Made by a program: the position numbers and the translations under genes. The notes beneath the pieces were generated by a model that was given only the letters and a program-made list of their open reading frames with translations, ran no database searches and was not told the origin of the DNA. Below are positions 50,208-58,245 of a stretch of DNA of 64,000 bases, piece by piece (positions within the stretch are counted from its first letter, which is position 1; every line of letters starts with the position of its first letter). Source of the stretch: Verrucomicrobiota bacterium (lineage in GTDB: Bacteria; Verrucomicrobiota; Verrucomicrobiia; Palsa-1439); contig PLZV01000062.1 in NCBI GenBank assembly GCA_003152315.1, positions 134,940-198,939 on the forward strand, in the 5' to 3' direction.

Positions 50208-51446
50208 ATGTTCGTCGACAAAGTCAAAATTCGCGTCAAGGCGGGGGATGGGGGGAACGGGTGCGTTTCGTTTCGGCGCGAGAAATATGTCGATCGCGGC
50301 GGGCCGGATGGCGGGGATGGCGGCAAGGGCGGTGACATTGTGTTGATGGCGGACAAGAACCTCTCTGATCTTTCCGATTTCTATTATCAGCCGCGGGTCA
50401 TCGCCAAACATGGCGTCCATGGACGCGGGAAGAACTGTTTCGGGCGCAGCGCGAAGGACATCCTCGTGAGAGTGCCCATTGGCACGCAGGTGTTTCGCCT
50501 GACGGTGCCGGTCAAGAAACGCGCGCCGTCGAATTATCACCCGGCGGCGGCGACGGAAGAGTTTGACCCGAGCCAGACCGTCGGGATGCCGTTCACACCG
50601 GGACGGGCGAAACAACTTGCCGAGGCGATGGAGGCCGCACCGCCTACACCCATTGAGACCATCGACGTCGATGATCTTCCGCCTTTGGATGAGGGACGGG
50701 AGTTGATCGTCGACCTCGTGGAGGACGGACAACGTTTCATCCTGGCGAAGGGCGGACGCGGCGGACGCGGCAACGCGGTGTTTAAGAGCTCGACCCACCA
50801 GGCGCCACGCGAGTTCGAGTACGGCGAACCGGGCGAACAACTGGGCGCCGAACTGGAATTGAAGACGCTGGCCGACGTTGGGTTGGTTGGTTTTCCCAAC
50901 GCGGGCAAGTCGACGTTGATCTCCCAAATCACCAACGCGCATCCCAAGGTTGCGCCGTATCCCTTTACGACGCTGACGCCCAACGTGGGGATCCTCAACT
51001 ACGACAACTACACGCGTATCCGCATTGCGGACATTCCGGGATTGATCGAAGGAGCGCACAACGGGCGGGGACTCGGCCACGATTTTCTGCGGCATATCGA
51101 GCGCTGCCAACTGCTGGTGGTGCTGCTGGACATGGCGGGCGTCGATGGCCGCAGCCCGTACGATGATTACCGGCAATTGCTGGCGGAACTGAAAATGTAC
51201 AATCCGGAGATCCTTGAGAAGAAGCGGCTCATTGTCGCCAACAAGATGGACCTGCCGGAAGCGAAGAAAAACCTCGCCGCGTTCAAACGCAAGGCGACCA
51301 CCGCACCGCGCTCCGGCAAGAAGAAGCCTTCTACAAAAAAACCAGCCAGGGCGGCCCGGCCCGGCATTCGCGTGCTTGAGATTTCGGCGTTGGAAGCAAC
51401 CGGTTTGGAGAAATTAAAGCTGGAGTTGCACAAGGCGCTCACGTAG
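50208..51446 (+). CDS. obg: Obg/CgtA GTPase
   Basis: Encodes 412 residues. The glycine-rich Obg domain is clear (KVKIRVKAGDGGNGCVSFRR, GGPDGGDGGKGGDIVL) but carries an insertion of about 55 residues (residues 104-160, Pro/Ala/Thr-rich). The G domain has G1 GFPNAGKST near 228, FTTLTPNVGIL (G2), ADIPGLIEGAHNGRGLGHDFLRHI (G3), and NKMD (G4). A basic insert (KKKPSTKKPARAAR) precedes the SALE G5 motif. Obg binds the 50S ribosome and links translation to growth. A leaderless-type promoter precedes it. Confidence 0.95.
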   Translation: MFVDKVKIRVKAGDGGNGCVSFRREKYVDRGGPDGGDGGKGGDIVLMADKNLSDLSDFYYQPRVIAKHGVHGRGKNCFGRSAKDILVRVPIGTQVFRLTVPVKKRAPSNYHPAAATEEFDPSQTVGMPFTPGRAKQLAEAMEAAPPTPIETIDVDDLPPLDEGRELIVDLVEDGQRFILAKGGRGGRGNAVFKSSTHQAPREFEYGEPGEQLGAELELKTLADVGLVGFPNAGKSTLISQITNAHPKVAPYPFTTLTPNVGILNYDNYTRIRIADIPGLIEGAHNGRGLGHDFLRHIERCQLLVVLLDMAGVDGRSPYDDYRQLLAELKMYNPEILEKKRLIVANKMDLPEAKKNLAAFKRKATTAPRSGKKKPSTKKPARAARPGIRVLEISALEATGLEKLKLELHKALT

Positions 51447-51496
51447 CCTGACATTCGTTTCCTGTCAGAAGTCGGCACCGAGTAAGGAGAAAACAA

Positions 51497-51940
51497 ATGG
51501 TTCCCCAAAGATTCCACGCGTTGATTGCCGCTGTCGGCGTGCTGGGAGTTCTCGTATTCATTGCGATTGCGCTGACCGTGAAGGTCTTCTATTTGTTGAC
51601 GCTGTATCGCGCCCTGAATCGTTGTTCGCCCGAATCCCGCGCCATGGACCCAACGCTGGTCTGGCTGAACTTCATCCCTTGTTTCAGCCTCGTCTGGCAA
51701 TTTTTCGTGGTGATTAACGTGGCCAAATCTTTGGGTGCCGAATTCAAGAAGCGTGGCATCGTCGCCGAGGAACAGCCGGGTCAGGCAATCGGCCTGGCCA
51801 CATGCATTCTCTCGGTCCTGTGCGTCATCCCGTATGTCAACTGCCTCATGAGCCCGGCGGCGCTGGTGTGCTGGATCATTTATTGGGTGAAGATTGCCGA
51901 GTACTCGAAGAAACTGGTCGCACCACCGCTGCCAGCGTGA
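51497..51940 (+). CDS. Small membrane protein of unknown function
   Basis: Encodes 147 residues, with AAGGAG eight bases before the ATG. Hydrophobic segments lie near residues 8-35 (LIAAVGVLGVLVFIAIALTV), 52-75 (LVWLNFIPCFSLVWQFFVVI) and 98-132 (AIGLATCILSVLCVIPYVNC and onward). The pattern 'W.N.IP..s..W..f.v..vA.Sl..E' recurs in uncharacterised membrane proteins of PVC bacteria. It starts a row of four small membrane genes running to 53605. Confidence 0.75.
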   Translation: MVPQRFHALIAAVGVLGVLVFIAIALTVKVFYLLTLYRALNRCSPESRAMDPTLVWLNFIPCFSLVWQFFVVINVAKSLGAEFKKRGIVAEEQPGQAIGLATCILSVLCVIPYVNCLMSPAALVCWIIYWVKIAEYSKKLVAPPLPA

Positions 51941-51961
51941 TGGCTCGCCAGTGATTGTCCC

Positions 51962-52393
51962 ATGTCGACAACGTCACAACTGATCGCAGTCGATACCGCG
52001 CGAACGCGCCGCCAAATTGCGGTGGCCGTGATACTGACGACCCTTGGAGTGGCGGGAGCGGCGTTTTTCTTTTTGGTTGATCCGTCCTCCGTCGTGTTCC
52101 TGCCACGTTGTCCACTCTACACGACGACGGGAATCTACTGTCCCGGCTGCGGCGCCACGCGGGCGCTTCACGAACTACTCCGTGGCCACTGGCTGGGGGC
52201 ACTGCGATTGAATGCCCTTTTCACTTTGTCGCTGCCGTGGCTTGGGGTATTTGGAATTTATCGATGGGCCATGCCAGATCGTGAAAGGAACACGTGGAAA
52301 CCCCAATGGACGTGGGTATTGCTGGGGATGGTCGTGGCGTTTGGCGTGTTGCGTAACATCCCGGTCTATCCGTTCACCCTATTGGCGCCGTAA
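51962..52393 (+). CDS. DUF2752 membrane protein
   Basis: Encodes 143 residues. The DUF2752 core CPLYTTTGIYCPGCGATRAL followed by HELLRGHWLGALRLN is complete, including the CPGCG that may bind metal. Helices lie near 20-40, 80-100 and 118-135. The family is widespread in Bacteroidota and PVC bacteria and has no known function. The gap to the previous gene is 21 bases, so it is probably co-transcribed. Confidence 0.85.
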   Translation: MSTTSQLIAVDTARTRRQIAVAVILTTLGVAGAAFFFLVDPSSVVFLPRCPLYTTTGIYCPGCGATRALHELLRGHWLGALRLNALFTLSLPWLGVFGIYRWAMPDRERNTWKPQWTWVLLGMVVAFGVLRNIPVYPFTLLAP

Positions 52394-52425
52394 AACAAGC
52401 GCAGGCACAATTCGAAGGAGACCAT

Positions 52426-53277
52426 ATGTACAAAATCATCGGAGCGGATGGTCGCGGGTACGGCCCGGTCACGGTCGAGCAAGTGCATCAATGGATTCAT
52501 GAAGGCCGCGCCAACGCGCAGACCAAGGTGCAACCCGAAGGCAGTACCGACTGGAAAACCCTGGCGGAAATTCCTGAGTTCGCCGCCACGCTCAGCAGCG
52601 CCGACGCGCGCCCCGTGACGCCGCCGGTGGTGGGCGCGGTCGATGCGGAAGCGCTCGCCGCGCAGATCCTGGCGCGAGACTACAACATCGACATCGGAGG
52701 ATGTATCAGCCGCGGCTGGGAACTTGTGAAGAAGGATTTCTGGCTATTGGTCGGCGCCTCGTTCGTGGGCGGGATCATTGCCAGCGGATGCTGTATCCCG
52801 TACCTGGGGATACTCATCGCACTGATCATCGGCGGCCCGATGATGGGCGGTTTGTACGCGCTTTACCTGAAAAAGATCCGGGGGCAGCCGGCCGTTTTTG
52901 GCGATGCGTTCCTTGGATTCAGTACGGCCTTTGTGCCGCTGATGCTTGCCAAGCTCGTTTCCGGACTGTTGACCGGTCTCGGGTTCGTGCTCTGCATCCT
53001 GCCCGGCATCTACCTGGCAGTTTGCTGGGTATTTGTCCTGCCATTGGTGATGGATAAGAAGATCGATTTCTGGCCGGCGATGGAGTTGAGCCGCAAGGTC
53101 GTCACCAAACACTGGTGGCTGATGTTTGGGTTCCTGATTGTCTGCGCCCTGGTGGTGGTGGCCGGCCTCATTGCCTGTTGCGTTGGTCTGTTCGTGACTT
53201 CGGCAATCGCCCAGGCTGCGCTGATGTACGTGTACGAGGATATCTTTGGCGCCCAACCTCCCGCCCAAAATACCTGA
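52426..53277 (+). CDS. GYF_2 (DUF4339) domain membrane protein
   Basis: Encodes 283 residues with AAGGAGA before the ATG. Residues 1-50 are a GYF_2 domain (GPVTVEQVHQWIHEGRANAQ and WKTLAEIPEF). After a linker, four to five hydrophobic segments follow (WLLVGASFVGGIIASGCCIP, LGILIALIIGGPMMGGLYAL, LVSGLLTGLGFVLCILPGIY and WWLMFGFLIVCALVVVAGLI), as in DUF975-like membrane proteins. GYF_2 domains are presumed protein-binding modules. The function is unknown. Confidence 0.82.
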   Translation: MYKIIGADGRGYGPVTVEQVHQWIHEGRANAQTKVQPEGSTDWKTLAEIPEFAATLSSADARPVTPPVVGAVDAEALAAQILARDYNIDIGGCISRGWELVKKDFWLLVGASFVGGIIASGCCIPYLGILIALIIGGPMMGGLYALYLKKIRGQPAVFGDAFLGFSTAFVPLMLAKLVSGLLTGLGFVLCILPGIYLAVCWVFVLPLVMDKKIDFWPAMELSRKVVTKHWWLMFGFLIVCALVVVAGLIACCVGLFVTSAIAQAALMYVYEDIFGAQPPAQNT

Positions 53278-53605
53278 GCAACCCGCCGGCGGTGGACGCG
53301 GTCGCCAGGCGGCCTGGGGTTTTGTCCTGAGCAATCTCGTGCTGCCGGGACTGGGCACGTTCGCGGCCGGGCGCCGGCTGGAAGGCGCGCTGCAGTTGGT
53401 CGTCTCGCAAACCGGTTTCGCGCTGATGATGGTGTGGACGACTTCTTTTGTGCGCATGTGGAAGCGACTGGGAAGCCTTCCCGAAGACTTCGGCTCGTAC
53501 GCCGGCCTCTGCGCGCTCGGTCTGGCGCTCTTTTTCCTGGGGTGGATCTGGTCGCTGGCCAGCAGTTACGGCATCCTGCAAGATTCCCGCACGAGCGGTT
53601 TGTAA
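53246..53605 (+). CDS. Small membrane protein of unknown function
   Basis: Encodes up to 119 residues if it starts at the TTG at 53246, overlapping the GYF_2 gene by 32 bases; a later start would remove only the polar leader. Two to three helices are seen (WGFVLSNLVLPGLGTFAAGR, LQLVVSQTGFALMMVW and LGLALFFLGWIWSLASSYGI). GLGTFAAGRRLEGALQL resembles small PrgI/TM2-like 'G.G....G....g..q' proteins. It is the last gene of the membrane gene row. Confidence 0.62.
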   Translation: MAPNLPPKIPEQPAGGGRGRQAAWGFVLSNLVLPGLGTFAAGRRLEGALQLVVSQTGFALMMVWTTSFVRMWKRLGSLPEDFGSYAGLCALGLALFFLGWIWSLASSYGILQDSRTSGL

Positions 53606-53639
53606 TCCTACCCATCCGCGAATAGGATTCACCCCGTAC

Positions 53640-54872
53640 ATGGAAACAGAAACAACGCCCATTTTGCAGCCCGGCCAGCGCGTCGAACTCGACATCACCA
53701 CGGTCGCGTTCGGCGGCGACGGGATCGGGCGCGTGGACAACTTCGTGGTGTTCGTGCCGTTCGTCGTGGAGGGCGAGCGGGTCGAGGTGGAGATTGTTGA
53801 GGTGAAGCGCCGCTACGCCACGGCGGACCTCGTGCGCGTGATTACGCCGTCAGCGCGGCGTGTTGAACCGCGGTGTCCGTATTACATGAAGTGCGCGGGC
53901 TGTCAGTACCAACACATCGACTATGCGTTCCAGTTGGAGATAAAGCGCAAACAGATTAGTGATGTATTCGGACGCATCGGGAAGATCCAGAACGCGCCCA
54001 TTGAGGCCGTTGTCGGATCGCCGCGCGCTTATCACTACCGCAACAAGATCGTCGTCCACGGTCCCGGCAAACCTGGTTTCTGGAGCCCGCGCGGTCGGTC
54101 CATCCTCGCCATTGATCAGTGTCCCATCGCTCGCGAGGAAGTGAACGCGAAACTCGCGGAGATCAGCCAGCAATCGCTGGAGAATGTCCACGTCACCATC
54201 CGCACCAACTCTGAGCGCGAGGTTTGGACGTATTCGGAAGTTCGCCGAGAACATGCCGACTCGTTGGACGAAGATCCCGCCGCCGAACTGCCCATCACAC
54301 ACAAGATGATTGAGGAAACGATTCTGCGGAAGACGTTGCAAGTCCCGCTGGGTTCGTTCTTCCAGGTCAACCGCGAGGTTATCGAGTTGGCGCTGCAACA
54401 CGCGCGCGATGTTTTCACCGCCAGCGGCTGCAAGGTTCTGGTCGATGCGTATTGCGGCGTGGGCCTCTTCGCCCTGATGCTGGCGGATCGCGCCCAGCAC
54501 GTTTACGGAATCGAGGAAGACCCGAAAGCGATCAAGGCAGCCAATGAGAATGCCAAGCGACTCGGCCTGACGAGTTATGATTTTTATCCGGGGAAAACCG
54601 AGCGGCTGCTGTTTTACACGCTACGACAATGCAAACTCGACGAGACCTGCCTGATCCTCGATCCGCCGCGTTCCGGCTGCGCCCCGGTCGTGCTCAAGAC
54701 CCTGCGCGAACAAAAGCCACGGAAGATAATTTATGTTTCATGCGCGCCCGCGATGCTCGCGCGAGACATCAAAGAGTTGATCAAGTCCGGCTATAAACTG
54801 GAGCGCGTCACCCCATTCGACATGTTCCCTCAAACCGCGCATTGCGAAGCCGTGGCGGAACTAACGCTGTGA
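53640..54872 (+). CDS. 23S rRNA (uracil-5-)-methyltransferase, RlmD/RumA type
   Basis: Encodes 410 residues from the ATG at 53640. A TRAM domain (residues 8-68: VELDITTVAFGGDGIGRVDN) precedes the 4Fe-4S site CPYYMKCAGC (C-x5-C-x2-C, with a further Cys near DQC). The SAM domain has FQVNREVIELAL, VDAYCGVGLFALML and ILDPPRSGC; the catalytic Cys lies in YVSCAPAMLARD. The family makes m5U in 23S rRNA; paralogues (RlmD, RlmC, TrmA) cannot be told apart here. A decayed copy of its 3' end lies at 57066-57222. Confidence 0.92.
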   Translation: METETTPILQPGQRVELDITTVAFGGDGIGRVDNFVVFVPFVVEGERVEVEIVEVKRRYATADLVRVITPSARRVEPRCPYYMKCAGCQYQHIDYAFQLEIKRKQISDVFGRIGKIQNAPIEAVVGSPRAYHYRNKIVVHGPGKPGFWSPRGRSILAIDQCPIAREEVNAKLAEISQQSLENVHVTIRTNSEREVWTYSEVRREHADSLDEDPAAELPITHKMIEETILRKTLQVPLGSFFQVNREVIELALQHARDVFTASGCKVLVDAYCGVGLFALMLADRAQHVYGIEEDPKAIKAANENAKRLGLTSYDFYPGKTERLLFYTLRQCKLDETCLILDPPRSGCAPVVLKTLREQKPRKIIYVSCAPAMLARDIKELIKSGYKLERVTPFDMFPQTAHCEAVAELTL

Positions 54873-54874
54873 GA

Positions 54875-55384
54875 CTAAGGAGTCATGCCTTTCTCTTTGC
54901 GTAAACGTCCGATAATCGTGTGAAAGGTCAGATAGTTCGTTTCAAGGATGCTGCAAGCATTATCCGTAAACTCTTCCATCGCGATCATCTTGCCGTCTCG
55001 CTCCTCGGTAATCTTAATCCGGTCATTGACGGTACATACGTTGTCATGTTTGGTGTGATAGAATTCCATCAATCTGTCCAAGCCAGCAAGGTCTGCCTCA
55101 GATAGGCGCAGCTGTCCTAAGTCGATTCGGTTTGTATCAACCACAAGAGCGCCACCCCGAACGGCTCCATGCTCCATTTCAGTGACAACAACCTGTGCGT
55201 GCGGCTCACCTTCAAATCGTAACAAGTAGGTTGCATCAAGAGGAAGGCAACAACTGGTTGTCATACGTACCTTGATTACATCCTGTTTTTGAAGGCCCGC
55301 GAATAATCGAAGTTTCTCCTCAGCGGCTACCACCACCAGAAAGCAACCGATGAGAAGAAATACTGCAAGATATAGAGCGCGCAT
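54875..55384 (-). CDS. Exported protein of unknown function
   Basis: Encodes 169 residues from MRALYLAVFLLIGC. The N-terminus is a signal peptide (cleavage near VVAAEEK, or a lipoprotein signal at IGC). The mature part has two adjacent Cys (TTSCCLPLDATYLLRF) and later Cys residues (NVCTVNDRIK, NACSILE), which could form disulfides. No family is recognised. Its stop is 2 bases from the RlmD stop, convergent. A short peptide remnant repeat (55445-55508) lies upstream. Confidence 0.6.
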   Translation of the reverse strand: MRALYLAVFLLIGCFLVVVAAEEKLRLFAGLQKQDVIKVRMTTSCCLPLDATYLLRFEGEPHAQVVVTEMEHGAVRGGALVVDTNRIDLGQLRLSEADLAGLDRLMEFYHTKHDNVCTVNDRIKITEERDGKMIAMEEFTDNACSILETNYLTFHTIIGRLRKEKGMTP

Positions 55385-55444
55385 ATCTTTTAATCCCAAA
55401 GAGCATCAATCATGCCCCCAGTTAAGAAATACACCCGGCACATA

Positions 55445-55508
55445 CGAACCATCTCGTCGACCTCTGGATTTCCAATGGCTGAGAGCTTGTGCAAGCCGCG
55501 CGGGTTTC
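55445..55508 (-). repeat. Duplicated coding remnant (copy 1)
   Basis: On the minus strand it reads LHKLSAIGNPEVDEMVRM in a short frame ending at a stop at 55390, six bases before the next gene's ATG. A diverged copy lies at 58032-58095 on the same strand. Differences are mostly synonymous or conservative, implying descent from a protein-coding sequence. Confidence 0.65.
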
Positions 55509-55544
55509 ACAGGCGCAACCGAATGTGAGTTGTTAGCATCACGG

Positions 55545-56306
55545 TCAGTGCGATGAGTACGTGATGGATGGTAATGTGATGTTGTCTTTCAGGTCGGTGC
55601 TGATCCACGCCACCATCGTCTCGGGCCCGGAAACGACGGTTGCTGTTGCTTCCGGAAAGTAGCGCAGCAGCGTTGCGTGGGGAGGCAACAGGACACCGCA
55701 GGCCTCGACCATCTCCGGGACGCGCCTGAGATAGCCCAGTCCAATTGTTCGCTCGCCGCCCGAGTCCGGTCCCATGAAAACGGCCCCGTTTTCACGGCTG
55801 ATCAGGAATCTGCCTGCGGCGGGGGCGAGCGGTTTATCGAGATGTATCGTGACCAGAACCTGTTGGTCATTGTGTGGATATTTGCTCGTCGCGAAGGCTA
55901 GCGGTGAGCCTTCACTCGTGTAGTACCCGAGCAAGTGTGACGGATCCGTCCCCAGTCGGCGCTCGATCTTCGGCAACGGATCGAACCCCTGGTTGTGAAC
56001 AGTTTCCCCCGACCAAACAACCGTACCATTGCGGCCTGACGCCAGTTCGATGAACTGCACCGTGCATTCGCCGGCACACTGGAGTTCCGCCGCGGCGCTG
56101 ACGGTCCGCACCAGATCCTTGAATTGATGCCACGCGGGATCCGGGTGGAAGACGCCTTCGATAGGTTGGCTTTCGTGTTCGCGCACCTGCATCCAGTCAG
56201 GAGGACGTGACCCAAACGTGGATTGGTACTGATGTGTGGCAAAGCCGGTCGCCAGTATGAAGACGGCCACGGTCACCCACAGTTTCCACGTGTTGTCGCC
56301 AAACAC
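55545..56306 (-). CDS. Membrane-anchored protein of unknown function
   Basis: Encodes 253 residues from a GTG with AAGGGA upstream. One N-terminal helix (LWVTVAVFILATGFATHQYQ) anchors or exports it. The remainder is mixed alpha/beta with LQCAGECTVQFIELASG (a Cys pair) and PHATLLRYFPEATATVVSG; no family is recognised. It starts 10 bases after the stop of the pseudopilin upstream, so the two are probably one transcript and may work together. Confidence 0.6.
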   Translation of the reverse strand: MFGDNTWKLWVTVAVFILATGFATHQYQSTFGSRPPDWMQVREHESQPIEGVFHPDPAWHQFKDLVRTVSAAAELQCAGECTVQFIELASGRNGTVVWSGETVHNQGFDPLPKIERRLGTDPSHLLGYYTSEGSPLAFATSKYPHNDQQVLVTIHLDKPLAPAAGRFLISRENGAVFMGPDSGGERTIGLGYLRRVPEMVEACGVLLPPHATLLRYFPEATATVVSGPETMVAWISTDLKDNITLPSITYSSH

Positions 56307-56316
56307 AGGTGTTCCC

Positions 56317-57027
56317 TTACGGTAACGAGGTTTGCCAGTTCGCCATGGCGCGATACCAGTAGGTCATTTGCGTGGTATCGAAACGACTAAAGGCCGCCAC
56401 GTGGCCATCCGCAAACAGGAAATTCGCCGCGCCACCGTTGTGGAAGGGCGAGTACGTGTTCGACCCCGTGCCGAATCCAGTACGGTCGGTCACTTCATTG
56501 GAAGGGTCGATCTCTTGCAGCGGATTGGCCCAGAGATCGCAACTAAGAACGATGAACGCGGACGGGTTTTGGATGGCGCGCGAATCCAACGTGTAGGCCC
56601 CGGGGGTCCCCGTGCCCGCGTCCAAGAATGGCTGGACGATGTTGATGTAGTAATCCACCTGCTCGGACGCCATCCAGATTGGCCGACCCGGATCACGAAA
56701 TACTTTGGTGGTTTTCAAATAGGGATAAATCGCCGCCGACCATGCCAGGGGAGAGTTTGTACTCCCCCAGATCGGAAACATGGCGTACAGGCCGTTGATC
56801 CGGCCATTATTGTCGTCCCAATACATTTGCACGGCGACACCCAATTGCCGGAGATTATTGACGCAACTAATGTCCCGTGCCTTATTGCGCGCACTACCAA
56901 GGCTGGGCAGAAGCATTCCGGCCAGAATCGCAATGATGGAAATGACGACCAGAAGTTCAATCAATGTGAAACCGCTTCGACAGCGGCTCTGAACCCTTCC
57001 CGCGCGTGGCTCTGGATGGCGGTTCAT
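56317..57027 (-). CDS. Type II secretion pseudopilin-like protein
   Basis: Encodes 236 residues. A 19-residue basic leader ends in G before [20 protein letters not shown], the prepilin cleavage site and helix. [20 protein letters not shown] and [20 protein letters not shown] follow as in the DUF1559-like class, and [13 protein letters not shown] ends the domain. The protein is exported and probably surface-exposed. It is followed by the anchored protein at 56306. Confidence 0.88.
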   Translation of the reverse strand: MNRHPEPRAGRVQSRCRSGFTLIELLVVISIIAILAGMLLPSLGSARNKARDISCVNNLRQLGVAVQMYWDDNNGRINGLYAMFPIWGSTNSPLAWSAAIYPYLKTTKVFRDPGRPIWMASEQVDYYINIVQPFLDAGTGTPGAYTLDSRAIQNPSAFIVLSCDLWANPLQEIDPSNEVTDRTGFGTGSNTYSPFHNGGAANFLFADGHVAAFSRFDTTQMTYWYRAMANWQTSLP

Positions 57028-57065
57028 TGGGAATACGGCTCCCTTTTATGATGGTGCGAAAAAAG

Positions 57066-57222
57066 GCGATGATTTGCGAGTCAAAACTGAGCGGCTGTTA
57101 TTCTCACGCTGCGGTAATGCAAACTCGATGAGACGTGTTACAAACTGGAGCGCGTCACCCCGTTCGACATGTTCCCGCAAACGGCGCATTGCGAAGCCGT
57201 GGCGGAACTGACGCGAATGTAA
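57066..57222 (+). pseudogene. Decayed partial copy of the RlmD-type gene
   Basis: This stretch aligns with 54582-54872 of the intact gene: AAACTGAGCGGCTGTTATTC, then ATGCAAACTCGATGAGACG, then a jump of about 140 bases, then CTGGAGCGCGTCACCCC through TTCGACATGTTCCCGCAAAC to a stop at 57220. It encodes the tail YKLERVTPFDMFPQTAHCEA. It is about 85-90% identical by eye where aligned. It has no start and is not functional. Confidence 0.85.
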
Positions 57223-57331
57223 ATGCTGGCCGCGCCGACCGGAAAGTCACTGGCTCCCCGCTTTGGACGGTTTGCGAACCTTGAGGTTTGAAGCGCCGAG
57301 GGCGTGGCCGCTGGCTGAAGCTTAGTCCGCT

Positions 57332-57958
57332 CTATTTCCTCCCCTTTGCGAAGAGGATATCATCAAAATCGCCATTGAATATTGAAAATCCGAGACGAAG
57401 CGATCTGCCCTTCATCAGATGGACATCGAGGCTTTGGGGTGCCGCTCTGCTCTCCTGAAAAACTGCGCGGGCTTGCTTGGGCGGCTGGTCTGATATTTGC
57501 GCAGTCGAGAGTTGGAGCCGCACGACATATACGTCGGACTGGTTAGCAACCTGCCATGTACCAGACATTGTGTAATATCCACCCGAAAACGGATAGGTCG
57601 TTTCATCCCAGCCATGAATACAACAGGCTGGGATCTGCGTCGCTGCAAAGGTCCCTTCCGGGTTCAGGGTGATCTCCCCTTCAAAATTGCCGTATCCCAT
57701 TTTACGGAGGCGGCTCTGAGAGGAATGCAAATCGAGGAAGTAGGTACCTGCGACACTCTCGACTGCGACGGGTTTGCGCAAATACGGATCGCCAAGCACA
57801 AGCAGAAAGATAATGCAGGAAAAGCCTGCAACCAGTGCGCTAACAGTGCCAACCGCGAGCTTCCACCGTTTCTTAATGCATGCGAAAATGGTTACGGCAA
57901 GCCCACAGAATGTGGCTCCCAAGAAGAACAATACAAGCATGTCCCCTACGATATTCAT
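57332..57958 (-). CDS. Membrane protein of unknown function
   Basis: Encodes 208 residues from the ATG at 57958, which has GGAG four bases upstream; the longer frame to 58081 includes the duplicated remnant. Two helices at the N-terminus (MLVLFFLGATFCGLAVTIFA and VSALVAGFSCIIFLLVLG) precede a beta-rich region with VAGTYFLDLHSS, ITLNPEGTFAATQI and SGTWQVANQSDVY, the 'G.Y....G.....L...G.f..' pattern of small lipocalin-like or Copper-resistance-like sheets. No family is confidently recognised. Confidence 0.6.
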   Translation of the reverse strand: MNIVGDMLVLFFLGATFCGLAVTIFACIKKRWKLAVGTVSALVAGFSCIIFLLVLGDPYLRKPVAVESVAGTYFLDLHSSQSRLRKMGYGNFEGEITLNPEGTFAATQIPACCIHGWDETTYPFSGGYYTMSGTWQVANQSDVYVVRLQLSTAQISDQPPKQARAVFQESRAAPQSLDVHLMKGRSLRLGFSIFNGDFDDILFAKGRK

Positions 57959-58031
57959 AGGACTCCGCTCGCCTATTAGACCTCTGATGGAACCGTGAGG
58001 AAAGCATAAAGAGTGTCCCCAAGCTAGGACC

Positions 58032-58095
58032 CGAACCATCTCGTCAACGTCTGGATTTTCGACGGCGGAGAGTTTGTGCAAGCCGAGCGGATTTC
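58032..58095 (-). repeat. Duplicated coding remnant (copy 2)
   Basis: Reads LHKLSAVENPDVDEMVRV on the minus strand, matching copy 1 at 55445-55508. It lies about 75 bases upstream of the start at 57958. Confidence 0.65.
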
Positions 58096-58109
58096 GGGTG
58101 GTGTCCTCA

Positions 58110-58140
58110 TTTGGAGGGCCACGCTCTGTCGTGGCCGCAT
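58110..58140. repeat. 'ggagggccacgct' repeat (copy 1)
   Basis: TTTGGAGGGCCACGCTCTGT followed by CGTGGCCGCAT is repeated in inverted orientation at 63197-63227 with one mismatch in 31 bases. Confidence 0.75.
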
Positions 58141-58245
58141 CGAGCGAACGGACGCGACGGAGCGCGTCCCTCCACGCGGGGAATCAGGACACTGCCGGAT
58201 TTCGCAAGCGCGGCCGAGAGGGATTTGTTAACATTACGAGCGCAC

